Shown: positions 34,921 through 47,540, numbered from the stretch's first letter. The stretch: DNA of 64,000 bases from Thunnus maccoyii (GCF_910596095.1 NC_056550.1:21014001-21078000); one strand, 5' to 3'. Notes: generated by a model not told the origin, from the letters alone. Made by a program: numbers and translations.

Positions 34921-35465
34921 GTTGGTATGGCTGTGAGTTCCGCTTAAAACAAAAGTCATTTAAGTGTTAACCAGCTGAGCCAGTCAACTTCCCAGCTGTG
35001 ACTAGCACAATGGGAATCATCAGAGTCACACTTATTACAGTATAAAATATCCTCCTGACCTCTGCTCTGCTGACATGCTCTATTGGCATTACATTGACCT
35101 TCAAAAGCAAACATAGACTGGCTCTGAGTTTATCAAAAATGCATTTCAGAGGCTAATGAGATTTCGAAACAGTTAACAACCAGAGAATGGCTGCAGACTC
35201 TCTTTGCCTCATTAGAGAATGTACCTTTTCAATTACAGCACTAAGTACCATGCAATAATGACATTAGAGTGAAAACACTAGGAAATATGATCACCCCTTT
35301 TATCAACAGATATGAGATAGAAATCAAACAAATGCCCCATCAGGCTGCTATGCGCCTCTTCAAACTGCTTATTATAGAGTCATGTGATTATTGCTAATGA
35401 TCCATACTCTGTGCTGTATCTTCTTTATCAAAGGCTTTTTCCCCAAATATCCTGAGTGACTTACC

Positions 35466-35500
35466 TGCTGAGAACCTCTGTTGGTGCTTGCAAGTCCCAA
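35466..35500 (-). other. Possible 5' UTR exon of actinoporin-like gene 1
   Basis: On - the sequence GCACCAACAGAGGTTCTCAG is followed by CAG|GTAAGT at 35465. The coding exon at 34920 is preceded by AG-containing sequence (TTTTAAG|CGG) that could be the acceptor. The 5' limit of the exon is unknown. Confidence 0.35.
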
Positions 35501-36330
35501 AGTGGGAAAAAAGTCAGTAAAAAGGTGGTGCCAGTAGTTTTTTTTTCAACAAGGATGTATACCAGCACCCAGGAAACCCTCCCACTTGGAACACAATCAC
35601 AGTTCAACAGTATACACCCTCTTTAAACACACGTTGATCAAACATCCATCGCTCATGCAAAAAGACTTTGATGGCAAATATTACCATGTTCCCCCTTCTC
35701 TGGAATAGCACAGCCGCACCCTAATTGTGTTAACAGACCTGAACAGTTGGGTAAACCAGGACCATTCACTCACGCAGGTGGTTGGCATCCTCATTCCTGT
35801 GGTATTGTGCAACTGAACAAGTCGGGACAGACATCTCTGTAGCAACTTTGCTCATATCCTCTCTTTTGTTGAACTTCTTGCATTCCAAATACCACACAAA
35901 AACCACACACTCAGAACAAGATGGAGAGTCTCGCAGCCAGTGAAGAACAATATTGTTACCATGCCTATTAAAAAAACATCTATGCAGATATTCCATCTGT
36001 TGCTACTCATTAGAATTGGATGGATCCAGCTAAAAGATTAAAAAATGATCACTGTTCATCAGTAATAATGAAAGCATACTGAATGAAAACATATCCCACA
36101 CAAAGTAACACAAGCATCGGGTCTGAATGTTTTATTACCATAATCAAAGAAAAGAGAGTGTACAATATACATAAGCCCAAGAAATAAGCTAATGGAGAAT
36201 CAATGAGCTGGCTGTCAGATATTGATATCTTTCAGCAGACACAAAATACAGATGACAGCAAAATCAGTCTTCCTCTCCTCTGGATGTTTTTCTAAATGAC
36301 AACATGCAACAGTAGTCAAATTAAATGGAG

Positions 36331-36336
36331 TTTATT
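36331..36336 (-). terminator. Candidate polyadenylation signal for actinoporin-like gene 2
   Basis: TTTATT on + (AATAAA on -) about 50 bp after the stop codon of the gene at 36385. A second copy lies at 36131-36136. The near one would give a very short 3' UTR. Confidence 0.5.
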
Positions 36337-36384
36337 TACTCTGCAGGGTACAAAAGCAACATAAAAGGAGTAGACTCTTTTACA

Positions 36385-39300
36385 CTAACGACCCATTTTA
36401 TCGTAGAGCTCCACTTTAACAATGGCTTTGCCAATAGTAGACATTGTGGCCTTCAAATCAACAGATGTGGCTCTGTATTCCAGCCCACTACCGTTTGTGT
36501 CAGAACGGGTAAAGCCACTGAGGTCTTTCCCATCATACATCTGGTCGTACAGATTTTTGTCACAAGCACGGGACTGCTCAACCATGCCTACGGCCAGCCG
36601 GTTATTGTACAGGTTATGGTCAAAGGGCACAGAGAACATGATGGCCATGCGCTCGGAGCAAACCCGGCTCTGCATATGGAACAGGTCGTAGGTCAGCAAA
36701 CCGACAGCGCCCGTGGCAGTGTTGTCATCCTTGGTGAAGGAGCACACTTCGGTCATGCTGGGACGAACTGTAGGCTGGGGTGGGTGGTGACTGAAGCCAC
36801 TTGACATGTAGACCCTATACAGAAGAGCAAGAGACAAATCCTTACTATCACTGATAACTTTCAGTTTGATTTCCTTCAGACACCAGTGTTTTGTTGAAAA
36901 AAAAACAGAGTTTTGTAAGTTTTGTGGAGATTGTAGGTGTACTTTTAGGGTGTTGGGCTTTCCAGTTGTGAAACACCTTATGCTGATGGATGAAATGTGA
37001 CTGTGCAAGTACTGCTGTGGACTTCTAAGCAACAGTGAGTGTACCTGCTTGAGATGTGCAATGAGGCGGTGTGTGTCACTACATGATGGATAGGTGGATG
37101 TTCTCAGCAAAGTGATGTCACACATGAAAACCACCCATCCAAGATATGGTCTGTCCTGCCACAGTTAGATAAATGTAGAAGCATGACACAAATGCCAATA
37201 GACGCATCGTTTTTATTTGTTTTATCGTTTTGTTTTAATTCATTTTCAGTGGCAGGTAATAAAGCAAATAATTTCTATAGGGGAGAACAGGGTAACATGA
37301 GCCACTTTTTACATTTGATGATTTTACTGCAAAATGAAAGTGTATTTGTTTCAAATAATAGTTACTATATATACCTCAGGTTGTTGTGTACCCATGGAAA
37401 TTATTATGGTTTTAGAACAATGAGCCATCAAAAAAAGTTAGTCCTATGGCACAACTTACCCCAAGGTAGGGGTAAAATGAGCATGGGAATGGGGTAAATT
37501 GAGCCCTCTATGGGTAAATAGTGTTACCATTAAATACTGATATAAAAATTACACAAAATCAAACAAATTTGAGATAATTTTGAACTTTATTGATGTCATC
37601 AATTTGAAAAAGGCAAAAACAGACAGGTGACAAATCAAAGGAAAACCTGGTACAGGTCTGAATGCTGGACCCCTACAGTGAAGGGATCTGGGGGCTCTGT
37701 TATGCTGTGGGGGGCATTTTGCTGGCATGGTTTGGGTCCACTTGTCCCCTTAGAGGGAAGGGTCACTGCTAATCAATACAAAGTAGTTGTGAGTGATCAG
37801 CTTTATCCTGTGATGAAACATTTCTATCCTGATGGAAGTGGTTTCTTCCAGGAAATTTAAGATGAATTCACAGAGAGCAAGTTGTCTTTCAGAGTTTTAT
37901 TGCAATATCCAGAATACATATTTGCAAGTCCAGATCTCCCAGTTTGCTAGGCTGAAGAGATATTGAATGAAGTTCAGTGTTGGTACTTGCATATACAGCC
38001 ACATGCATCACAATCATCCCATATTCATCACCCTAACAGTTATTTTTAATTAATTCACTGTATCTCTTGGGAGTTTCTTTCGGTCTCTGCTGAGAAGTAA
38101 GAGTTGAAGGCCAAATCTGTATCTGCCTTTCCTCCCCGGACATTCCCTCTAAAGTTACAGTTACCGAGTCCCACACCTCACCTTTGATAGTACCTGTTAG
38201 GAACATTTTCATACAGGAAGCAGAGATCATAAAGTCTTACAATGAGCTTTTGACTATAAGGCAGTGTAACATAATCTTAAGACAATAACATAAGTGTATA
38301 TGTTTCCATTTCAATGACAATGCCCCCATTCAAAGGACACGAGGGGTCACTGAATGGTTTGATGAGTATGAAAATGATGTGAATCATATGCTATGGCCTT
38401 CACACTCACCAGATCTCAACCTATTTGAACACCTATGGGAGATTTTGAGCTGACGTGTTAGACAGCGCTCTCTACCACCATCATCAAAACACCAAATGAG
38501 GGAATATATTTTTGAAGAATTGTGTTCATCCCTCCGGTAGAGTTCAGAGACTTGTAGAATCAATGCCAAGGAGCACTGAAGCTGTTCTGGTGGCCCAATA
38601 CCTTACTAAGACACTTTATGTTGGCTTTTCCTCTAATTTGTCACCCGTCTGTATGTACAGCATGTTCGTGTGGCTTAAACTTAACATTAGTCAACAATTA
38701 GGTATTTATTCATCAACATTGTAGCACTTGTAACAGGGATCAAACATGAACTGTGTCTCTAGTTTCTAGGATATCAGAAAATAATTTTGGGGGGTAAATT
38801 GAGCCGTTGACTCAACTTGCCCCAACATCACTGGCACGTTTTACCCCACAACCTCCATTTTGACAAAACTGTGGTTCAGGTCCACAGTTATGCTAAGTTT
38901 ATTACCTTGTTTTGTAGCTTAGACTGACTTAACTGACTAAACACGTAATAATGTCCAAAACTTATCTTTTTTAATTAAGATACAAGACTGATACAAGACT
39001 TTAGTAACATGATGAATTCATTTAGCATGACAAAAATCTTTTTTTCTTTGCTCTGTTTTGCTTACCACTCTCTCCATGTGCTTGAGTCCAAGATGGATTG
39101 AGTAATATGAACTATTCTTTCGTAATTTGTGATCACATACTTTTTCTTATGGTTACCTAGATAAAGGGGGTGGCTCTATTTACCCCGTTCTCCCCTGTAT
39201 GAAATAGATGGCATATTGACATTTCACTCGCAATATCATTGAGCTTTACTTCTAATTAAGTACAGCATAACCACTTAGAATCAACAAAGACAATCTGTGC

Positions 39301-40029
39301 CTTTTCTATGACTACCAGAGAGACAAAAAAGTTGCGAATACTTCATTTTTCTAAAGGGAGTCCATGCTAATAGTATCAAGATGTTTATTTGAAGCTGTAA
39401 TCAGTCAGTGGACTCTCAAAGCACTTCAAAGAAATGTATTAAGCCTTTTGAAAATAAATGCCTGTCATTGGAACCAGTCGAAGTTTAGTATATATTCAGG
39501 CCATGACACTCTGCAGCAACTCATCTGTAAGTGCAGAAAACAATTGCTGGTGCAGGTATGATAGATTTGCCAACCTGCACTGACCTCTAATTTAGAGATG
39601 CATTTTACCCAAAAGACAGAAAGAAAATTAAAATCTAGTTTTTCATTAACTGCAAATGTGAGGAGACCTAATTACAGGTGCTTTAGGGAGTACAGGTTAA
39701 ACAGTATGGCCAGTATAGTAAATTACTTTATTGTATTATCTTATGAAGTTGCTACACTTTTAATCACATTATCTCTGCAAATACTGCATGATGTCATTCA
39801 TCAAGTTGTATTTTTATACATTAATCATTCTTGTGTCTTTATCCAGTCAGGTTTGATTTTAAATATTATGTTGTGTATTATGTACTTTTGTAACATGTAT
39901 TAAATTGGTAAATACATCGACTTACTTGGGGTTGATGAGGCAGTAGTTGCTGCTCACATTGGTTATTTCTATGGTGCAGTTTCTGTTGGTGGTGAGAGTG
40001 GCTGACACGGCTTCTGCTGTTTCTGGCAT
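36385..40029 (-). CDS. Actinoporin-like protein 2, complete, with a transposon-bearing intron
   Basis: Coding exons 40029-39926 (104 nt, same length and phase as in the neighbouring paralog) and 36814-36385 (430 nt) give 177 aa. The first exon ends [10 protein letters not shown] with a CCCAA|GTAAGT donor; the second begins GG|GTC TAC after TATAG. Shared with the paralog: PPQPTVRP, the Cys at 59, LTYDLF and AIMFSVP. The aromatic membrane-site string is altered to [17 protein letters not shown]99 to F, Y101 to H, W107 to R and Y108 to L. The C terminus is about nine residues shorter and ends YDKMGR. An acceptor just upstream of the ATG (CTTGCAG|CCAAGATG) shows an untranslated first exon. The 3.1 kb intron carries a Tc1-family element. 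Reading frame is intact, so the gene is probably live but with changed lipid binding (inference). Confidence 0.88.
37627..38640 (+). pseudogene. Tc1-family transposase fragments split by an insertion
   Basis: Part 1 (37627-37857) reads from [20 protein letters not shown] through [13 protein letters not shown] to [12 protein letters not shown]. Part 2 (from about 38319) resumes [20 protein letters not shown] and [14 protein letters not shown], then continues to about 38640 with further frame breaks. The Asp-Asn-Ala-Pro catalytic motif lies exactly at the insertion edge. The DNA-binding N-terminal half is missing, so the copy is dead. Confidence 0.85.
37858..38318 (-). mobile_element. LTR-like insertion inside the Tc1-family element
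   Basis: About 460 bp interrupts the transposase. On - it contains an open frame of 65 codons (38230-38033) ending at TGTTAGGGTGATGAATATGG, then about 190 bp ending CAATAAAACTCTGAAAGACA near 37885. A short block starting TGTTAG and carrying AATAAA near its end resembles the end of a retroelement and its LTR. I see no paired LTR, primer site or recognisable polyprotein motif, and no clear target duplication, so the class is uncertain. Confidence 0.35.
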
Positions 40030-40439
40030 CTTGGCTGCAAGAAGATCAGGACTGAAAGCTTAAAACAGTATACCAAGATATATATCAAAGTTAAGTTATC
40101 TTCCTTTGAGTAAGTTATATTCACCTTTTTGGAGTTAAATGCTGGAGTTGAGCTAGTCAGCAGCGTCAAGTTCTTCTTTCTCAGATCCTGCAGAGAGGTG
40201 GAGACTGTCACCTACACAGGGCTTGTTCCAACACAAGCACAGGCGTGTCCACTGTGAAATGAACATACACCATCTTGAATGGAAAAATCCTATCTCAAAA
40301 AGAAGCACTTCAGCCACTTGCAGTAACGTCCTATGATCACAGTATATAGCAAAAATGAGGTGATTCATTGAGGTAATATATATAATACAAACAGTAGAAT
40401 ATGATAAGACAACATCTGTCAAAACTGTCAGCACATTTC

Positions 40440-41555
40440 AGCCTGTTGCATATTTGCCCTCACGTCATATGTGGGCGGTATTGATTCCAACTTGGTATCC
40501 GTTATTGTGAGTTCAAGAAAATTATTCTATCTCACTAAACTTTATGCCGTACATTATTGCAAAATCTTATTAGATTATCTAATCTATAGTTTAAACCTTA
40601 TTTCATTTATTGTTCTTCAACTATTCAATTAGCTATTATATTAAATTTAATTGATTTAATTTCACCGTTTTTCAATGAACTCATCTCTTTGCTCTTGTGG
40701 GACACCATTGCTGCTCAGGACATATATTTCATAAAAACCCTTATGGAACATTTCATGTTCTGTCTTGCTTGAAACTATAATCTCACAAGCATTGCACAAC
40801 TGATTGCTTGTTGTTGTTGCTACAGGTGATGGCTAGCGACAGATTCCTGTGGGAACCTCACTACATCAGTCACAAATTTCAACACACTGTCTCACTCTTA
40901 TATTACTAATTCTTTTGCTGCCGATCTGCTCCCACTGGAGTGTGGAATGGAAAAGGAGACACTCCCCTTTTCCATGTAGGAGCAACTTACAAAAACAATG
41001 GATTATGTAATAGAGCACAGCACAGTGCAGTGTTATAATTATCCATAATATTACAGGGCCTTAGGGTCTCCCTAATTATATATGTTTTGCAAACTTTGTG
41101 TGTGCTGAGATGTGTTCATTAGACCACCAATGAATTCAAGTAATACTACAGCAGCTGTTCCGTTCCATACAGTACATCAGGCGCCTAGAATTTGATTTAA
41201 ATCCTTCAACTTCGGTGCTTGAAGTCACCAGATGGCACCAAACATGCATTTGCAAAAATACATTTGCACTACACAGACTTTGTAAGTTAGTATTTGCTCT
41301 CTGATGGTCAGCCAGTGACCATGGCAGAAAATCTCTCTAAAAAAAAAAAAAACATTATACAGCATGCCCTTCATAATGTCCTGTGATAAGGGAGTCACTG
41401 CATGCAAATAGTTATAACATAGGCGTAATACTACATATCAGGAGCTTTATAGGTCTAATGCAAAATAATAAAATAGAGTGGATATAACCAGTAATATAAT
41501 ATAGTGTGTGTGATACATTATATATTATTATGAAACTAGAAATACTGCCCTGTGG
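40440..41555. other. Intergenic DNA upstream of actinoporin-like gene 2, no gene seen
   Basis: The first 400 bp upstream of the gene (40036-40440) will hold its untranslated first exon; a donor-like AAAAAG|GTGAAT lies on - near 40123. Beyond that the sequence is AT-rich without coding signal. An A run lies at 41339-41352. Confidence 0.45.
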
Positions 41556-41820
41556 TTATACGCCTCCGCCAACCAGTCAAGTTGCAGTTTACATCCATGT
41601 CTGTCAAGACTCATATAATATTTATAGTGAAGACTTTGAGGGAATTTAATAAGAGGTATTAAGTCTGACCTTTGACCTTTGACCTCCAAATTCTAATCAG
41701 TTCATTCTTGAGTCCAAGTCGACATTTGTGCCAAATTTGAAGAAATGGGATGGACGGATGGATGGACAACCCGAAAACATAATGCCTCCGGCCACAGCTG
41801 TCGCCGACGCGGAGGCATAA
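41556..41820. repeat. MITE-like interspersed repeat with TTATRCCTCCGC ends, 265 bp
   Basis: It begins TTATACGCCTCCGC and ends GCGGAGGCATAA, whose reverse complement is TTATGCCTCCGC, so the termini form an imperfect inverted repeat. The interior has ACCTTTGACCTTTGACCTCC and GGATGGACGGATGGATGGAC, and CCCGAAAACATAATGCCTCC near the end. I recognise this phrase set as a common repeat of perch-like fishes from general knowledge. It codes for nothing. Confidence 0.75.
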
Positions 41821-43479
41821 AAAAATGAAACCTCAGCAGGACCTGTAACACTTTTCATCCGTGAAATCTTACTAGGTAATGATACAGCAGACTGAGCCTG
41901 ACCAGCTGAATTTGAGATGTCCCAAAATGACCACCATACAGAAGATAAACCCTTTTGACATGACCTCTCCTCTGCTGCCACCCTCAGGGCAAACTTCACA
42001 GCTTTACATTTACAGTTTTTTATTAATTTTTGTTGTCAAAGCACTGTTTTCCAATGTTAAGAACAAACTTTAATCTGAGACTAAGACTAGCAATGCTGCC
42101 GATTTTTCATCCATCCAACAATTCTGTTTACTGTAATGTTAGTGAGCACTACACTGTCCATGCAAGACCTTAAGTAATGTTCAAGAATGCATATATACAT
42201 ACAGCAATAAACAAAAAACAACAACAAAGTGTTGACTACTTTCTTTTCAACTACATTTTAAGGGATATAAACTGACAAAAATGAATTTTAATAGCCTTTA
42301 AGTTGTACAGGTAGTAAGAATTGGGTATCCTTTATCCTGCAACACTTGACCACCCGTTTAATAACACACACACACACCATCATCCTCAATTGATTTATGT
42401 CAGAATTAAGTTACATTTCCTCCTATTTTAAGCAGGTCTGTAAATTTAATCACACTGCAGTGTTATCTTTGCAGTTTCTGAGAACAGTTTGTAAGAGGCA
42501 ATTAAGAAGGTGACAAAAGGACAGAATATCAGTGATCTCTATTCGTCGGTTGCTGTAGCATTTAAAGTGTTATGATGACAAAGATAAATGTTCGCTGAAG
42601 ATGAAACCGTATTTAATTATAGTGGCTGCAGTATCAGTATCTCAACATGTCACTCACATTGCTTTTTTTGTCTGTTGGATATTTTTTCTCACATTTTCTC
42701 TACTTACTTCCCTCTCTCAGTCAGTCTTGACTGTCTGCAAGTGAGTGTCAGGTTAATGCTTTGCTGGACTGACACTATAAATTATTTTACTCAGAATCAT
42801 ATGGTAGACTGTAACAGCCATCGCAGATACAATATTTAACAAAATATTACTAAACACTACTTTTCAGTCAGAATGCTTGTTTACTGTTTTGTATTGAGTC
42901 TTAATTAAACAGTAAAGTGAAATGCTAAGTCAGTATGTTGTCACCAGTGAAAGCTGTGCTGCTCTGAAAATAGCTGAGCCATTACCAGAAATGTCATTTG
43001 TACAGTATTGCACCACAACCAAAATCTTTTTGGAATATACCTCTTTCACAGCAGACATGTTGATTTTTCATAGCAGGAAAAGCAAAGATGCAATTAATAA
43101 CATTAATGATGGCTCAGGTCCATTTAAGTATCCAAGGAAGCCATACTGTCCACATCATGCACTATACCAGGATTGTGAATTTGGAAAAACTAAATGGGAT
43201 GCAGCCATAAGTAATTGCACATGTGCATTTCCTGCTTTGGCATGTCAAAATGTCTATTTTGAAAAAGATCTGATAAATGTATAGTAAAATTTGTGACAAA
43301 TACACACACCTACACCTCTGTAACAATCAAAGACGGGGCTTGAACCCATCAGTGCACTCAGTAGAAAGGGCTGATAGGTTGAAAACAATCCTTACTTTGT
43401 CAAATGCAAACTAAAGGTTAAAGTTAAAGGTAAGAAGAGGTCAAAAGAAAATGGCGAATAGGTCAGCTGCAGTCATACT
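41821..43479. other. Intergenic DNA, no gene seen
   Basis: AT-rich. The 120-codon open frame on + at 42922-43284 has no known motif, no splice context and codon use like its surroundings; I do not call it. A (CA) tract lies at 42366-42378. Confidence 0.45.
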
Positions 43480-44113
43480 GAAATCTGCCTGGCGAAATTT
43501 ATTTGCGAGGTGTGGCCAAGAGCAAGGAGGACAGGAAGTAGTATGGATTGGGTTGTAAACATAAACTGCGGGAACTAGCACAGCTAGCGTGCTAACAACA
43601 ACAGTCCACAAATTTGTGAATTATACAGCATTTAATCAAATACTACCTATCACCTCACTATCCTCCGCCGCTGTCCTTTACTCACTGCAGTCAAACGACA
43701 TCTCTTCTTCTCTGCTGCTGTTATTACTCAGCTGCACAGTTATAAAACAAGAATATAAATAAACAACATTTCCTGAACGGAAGGTCAATCCCACCCCTCT
43801 CTCAAACCAGCAGGATCATGGGGGAGCACAGTGATTTCACACGTCAAAGTTCAATCAGATTGAACTCTTCGCGAAGCAAAGGATGTGGATCAATTCGCAA
43901 CCAGAAGTGAATGTGTCTTGCCCAGTTCCACGTAGACATGAATGAGAAGTGAATTTTGGTGTGAACGCACCATTATACAACATACACATCTGATAAGCAG
44001 TAACAGCTAACTGATATCTATTAAGACTAATGGGCAGTGAACCAGATCTCATGAGAGAAACAAGCATGAAAGAAGCAACTTAGCTCTCCAAAAAAAAAAA
44101 AAAAAAAAAAAAA
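43480..44113. repeat. Repeat-like segment ending in a 24-A run
   Basis: The phrases GGCGAAATTTATTTGCGAGG (43493) and TTCGCGAAGCAAAGGATGTG (43868), and GGTGTGAACGCACCATT (43960), look like parts of known fish interspersed elements with short palindromic ends. A 24-A run (44090-44113) could be a retroposition tail. I cannot delimit the units by eye. Confidence 0.4.
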
Positions 44114-46979
44114 TTAAAAAAGCCCGCGCTCTGAGACCCTCAATCCAATGTGCGTAAGCCTCATTGACGAGAACGGTGCTGCGTTTCTTTTATGTTTATC
44201 AGTGCTGGCATGTTAAACAAGATCTGCATGATGTGCACGTATTTCACACTTACAGAATCTGGACACTGCCTTTGAATCGTCCCCCACTTGAGGTTGAATC
44301 CTGTCTTTTAATACACTCTTTTGCTCACACTCTTTGTTTTTTTTCCATATTTCACCCACTTAGAAATGTAAGAAGTTACACTTGTAGATGGACAAGTCAA
44401 TACTGATTGAATAATCATGAAAATGTAATTGGCTTCTCTTATGTATCCTTATCCTGCTAGTCCTCTCATCTTACTTATATACTGCCCTTTACACTTGTAA
44501 AGCATGAACTGTCACTCAGTTTAGTGTTTAAGAATAAGTTCAAAAGCAGTTGATCTTAGAGAAGCACTCAGTTCAGTTTTCAGTAATGTATGTTTTTTTT
44601 GACAGCATTAAATAAAACCTAATGTGATGTAAGGTGAAGGTCTTTACTTGAATGTTGAGCAGAAAACTTTACTCTGGAGTTCTTTCACATATACTGTGTG
44701 CTCTTCTAATAGCGTGTACTGCCAGAGTTAAATAAAAAGTTTTTATTTGCACAAAAACAGGAACAGGAAAACAGGACTTTTGGTTGACCCTACAAACCCC
44801 TGGCTATACATTCACTGTGGGGAAAAACAATGAGGAAATCCATCAGGTGGAAAGGCTGGTGTAAAGGAAAGGGTTTGGAGAAGATGGAAGAGGAAGGGAG
44901 AGGGAAAGGAAGTGAAAGAACTGAAAAGTATGATGGCTACCCTTGTATGTAAATAAATGAATAAATGAAAAAGAGTGCACATCAAACATCACATAATGAA
45001 TACAAATCCTGGCGTCTTTTTTTGCTGCTGAAATTTTGGTGGGAAATCCAAATCCAGCATCACCCCACTGGATTTTGTCTTTCAGCTACAGGGCAACAGG
45101 TTTTAAAAATACATCATTTCCCAGAGGGGTGAAATAAACTCAGTCATGCAAAAAATGGCCGGGACCTCTATGCTTTATCTGAGGATGATGTACAATGTTC
45201 CACCAATAGACAAAACAAAGGTAGCCATGCATCACACCTTCTTCTTGGGATGGGCAGACCTCCACTGGTATCACTGGATGATGGCAGAGAAGATGATTTT
45301 CATCTGAGGGAATTGCTGGTGGAGATCTTGCAAGTCCTGCTTGATCCCTGTGGTCTCCCTATAAAAGAAAAACAAAAAAGAAAACAGTATCACTTCCCTA
45401 TGAAACCTTGTGCTGGTGTGTTATTAAATTTACCATATTTCATTTAATATTGTTATTTTATTATTTAATATTTTACCAGGCTATAGTATGCACTATGAGT
45501 GTATAATTTATTCAACACTATATTTAAAAAGCCTTCAGTTGTAGTACATCCAGCAGGAAAACAGCTTGGTTTGTCCGAGTGGTGTTGCCATACCTAGCTG
45601 TCCTAGATGGCAGACCCGCTCAACTAATTATATTTGGGGATATAATGGTGACTGGGTCTGTCCACTTACTGCCAAAAAGAAGAACCAGTTGCGAGCGAGC
45701 AGGAGAGCAGTGATAGTAGTTGTACAGGCAGGAACACACTGGGGACCCCTGGAGGGCAGGTGTGAAACAGCAGGTTTGAAACAGCAGGAAATGTTTTATC
45801 AGCAAAGTCATTTACTGTATACACTTAATGTACCACTACAGCATCCATATTCCAATACCCCAGGGTAATAATTTGCATGTGGCAGGAGGTAAACTCTCAT
45901 TTTCACTGTATTATTTTATCATCCTCAATTTACATTTACAGAAATTTGACTCTGCAGGCATTTATTAGAACATGTTTACAGCATACTAAACAATCAAACA
46001 CATCATATTATGCATTTTTGCACAAATCTGCAGGAATGTCCTGTTGATTCTTAATGGCAGAAATTATACCAAACGATTTTGATTTTTATTATTTTATGTA
46101 GCCTCTGATATGTACCTAATAATATGTACAATATGTTTTTCATGATGTACTCATAAAGATGCCTCTCTGCTCTTATGTCCATTATCAGACTCACAGTCCA
46201 ACCGTGTCATCCAATGCTTGACGTCTGGTTTTGTTTTGACCTTTTCCCAGAACCACTCTTTCTCTTCCAAATGTGATATCGACATTATGGAGCTCCGGGA
46301 TGTAGAATTGGCCACTTAGGACATGTGAAAACAACCATGATCATAAATTGCTCCTTTGGCACTAGCTTAGGCAGACGTGCCTGACTGATTTTAGATTGAT
46401 ATGACTTCGTGCTTCCAAGCATCAGTAAAAAAAAAAATTAAACAAAAACATGCATTGTTGCTTAAATCCCTGCTGCTTTTTGATTGTCTGGAGACAAAAG
46501 GTTTAAGTGATATTTTTAACGTAGTACTTTAGATGTGAAGAAAATAAAACAGGTTTTGCGTCAGTTAAACACTAACACCTCATGATTTATGGACACATTC
46601 ACATTCCATCCCGTTCAAACCTTTTTTTTTTTTTTTCAGCACTGCATATGAAGTCAACCACTTCGCAGCTCTAATGATGTGCAACATCAGTGACATTTCT
46701 GCCTCTCGAGGCCACGCTTTGCGTCTGTCTTAATCTCTTTATCTCTGCTGTTATGCCTGACGATAATTGTTTTTCCTGATGCAGTGCTTTTTAACGGGCA
46801 CTTTTTGGACAAATCATTTTATAAAGCAGTACCCATCCCGAGCTGCTATCTTAGGTTTATATCTCATTCATAATGTAAAATGTATAAAAATATCTCTCAG
46901 CTCACCTGCGGTCACAGATCATTTTTATGTTTACGTGTGTTAAATGATGATGTATGTAATTCAACAATAGGACATACAA
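44114..46979. other. Intergenic DNA, one weak exon-like fragment
   Basis: On - at 45358-45271, after a TTTTATAG acceptor, an open segment ETTGIKQDLQDLHQQFPQMK continues IIFSAIIQ and stops at TGA. It resembles loosely the hydrolase-like frames in some fish retroelements, or could be chance. The rest is AT-rich with a T run at 46622-46638 and a duplicated GAAACAGCAGG near 45765-45790. Confidence 0.25.
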
Positions 46980-47540
46980 ACTCATCCTTGTACAGAATAC
47001 TGTTCACTGATTTGGAGGTATTTTGATTTTGGACTTTGGATGCAGGATAAATTGCAATAACTTCTGTGATATCCTGACTTTACCTCCAGCTTCTCATGAG
47101 GTTGGCATTTTTGCCTTATAATGAAATGTCTTGACAATGGATCACCATGAAATTTGGTACAGATATCCATAGTGTCCAAATTATGTATCCTAATGACTTG
47201 ATGCTTCTCCTGACTTTTTCTCTAGCGCCACCATAAAGTTGGATGGATTGCAATAACTGCGGCGATATCCTGACTTTTCATCTAGCACCATCATCGGGTC
47301 ACAATTTCAATTTGTCCAATTCTTTGGTTTATAACAAAATACCTGTAAAACGAATGACATTCCACTAGCCTGCTGTACTGTTTTTAGTGCTAATTAGCAA
47401 ATGTTAGCATGCTAACATGCCAAACCTCATTGTGAGCATGTTAGCATACTGACATTACCATGTAGCTCAAAGCGCTGTTAGCATCACTGTGGACTCTAAG
47501 TCTCGTCAAATAATGTGCACGCAGAATTTCAGCCTTCATA
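46980..47540. repeat. Interspersed repeat with GTTAGCATGCTAAC palindromes
   Basis: The segment carries ATCACCATGAAATTTGGTAC, two similar phrases ending in CTGACTTTTTCTCTAGC and CTGACTTTTCATCTAGC, then ATGTTAGCATGCTAACATGC and GTGAGCATGTTAGCATACTG. Together these are the signature of a very common non-coding repeat of percomorph fishes (general knowledge). The two GATATCCTGAC phrases near 47069 and 47263 show internal duplication of about 194 bp. Confidence 0.75.

Larger units (their letters stand above)
37278..39197 (+). mobile_element. Tc1/mariner-family DNA transposon, 1.92 kb, TA target duplication, internally interrupted
   Basis: The left end reads TA|TAGGGGAGAACAGGGTAA and the right end, reversed, TA|CAGGGGAGAACGGGGTAA; both flank a TA dinucleotide (37276-37277, 39198-39199), the Tc1/mariner target. 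Sub-terminal GGGGTAAAATGAGC and GGGGTAAATTGAGC copies (37469-37506; 38790-38860 in inverse form) make long IR/DR-type ends. Inside is a broken transposase on + whose N-terminal half is absent. The element lies in the single coding intron of actinoporin-like gene 2, opposite in strand. Confidence 0.88.

Noticed and set aside
42922-43284. 120-codon cysteine-containing frame on the plus strand
   Set aside because: No recognisable family, no splice context and surrounding base composition.
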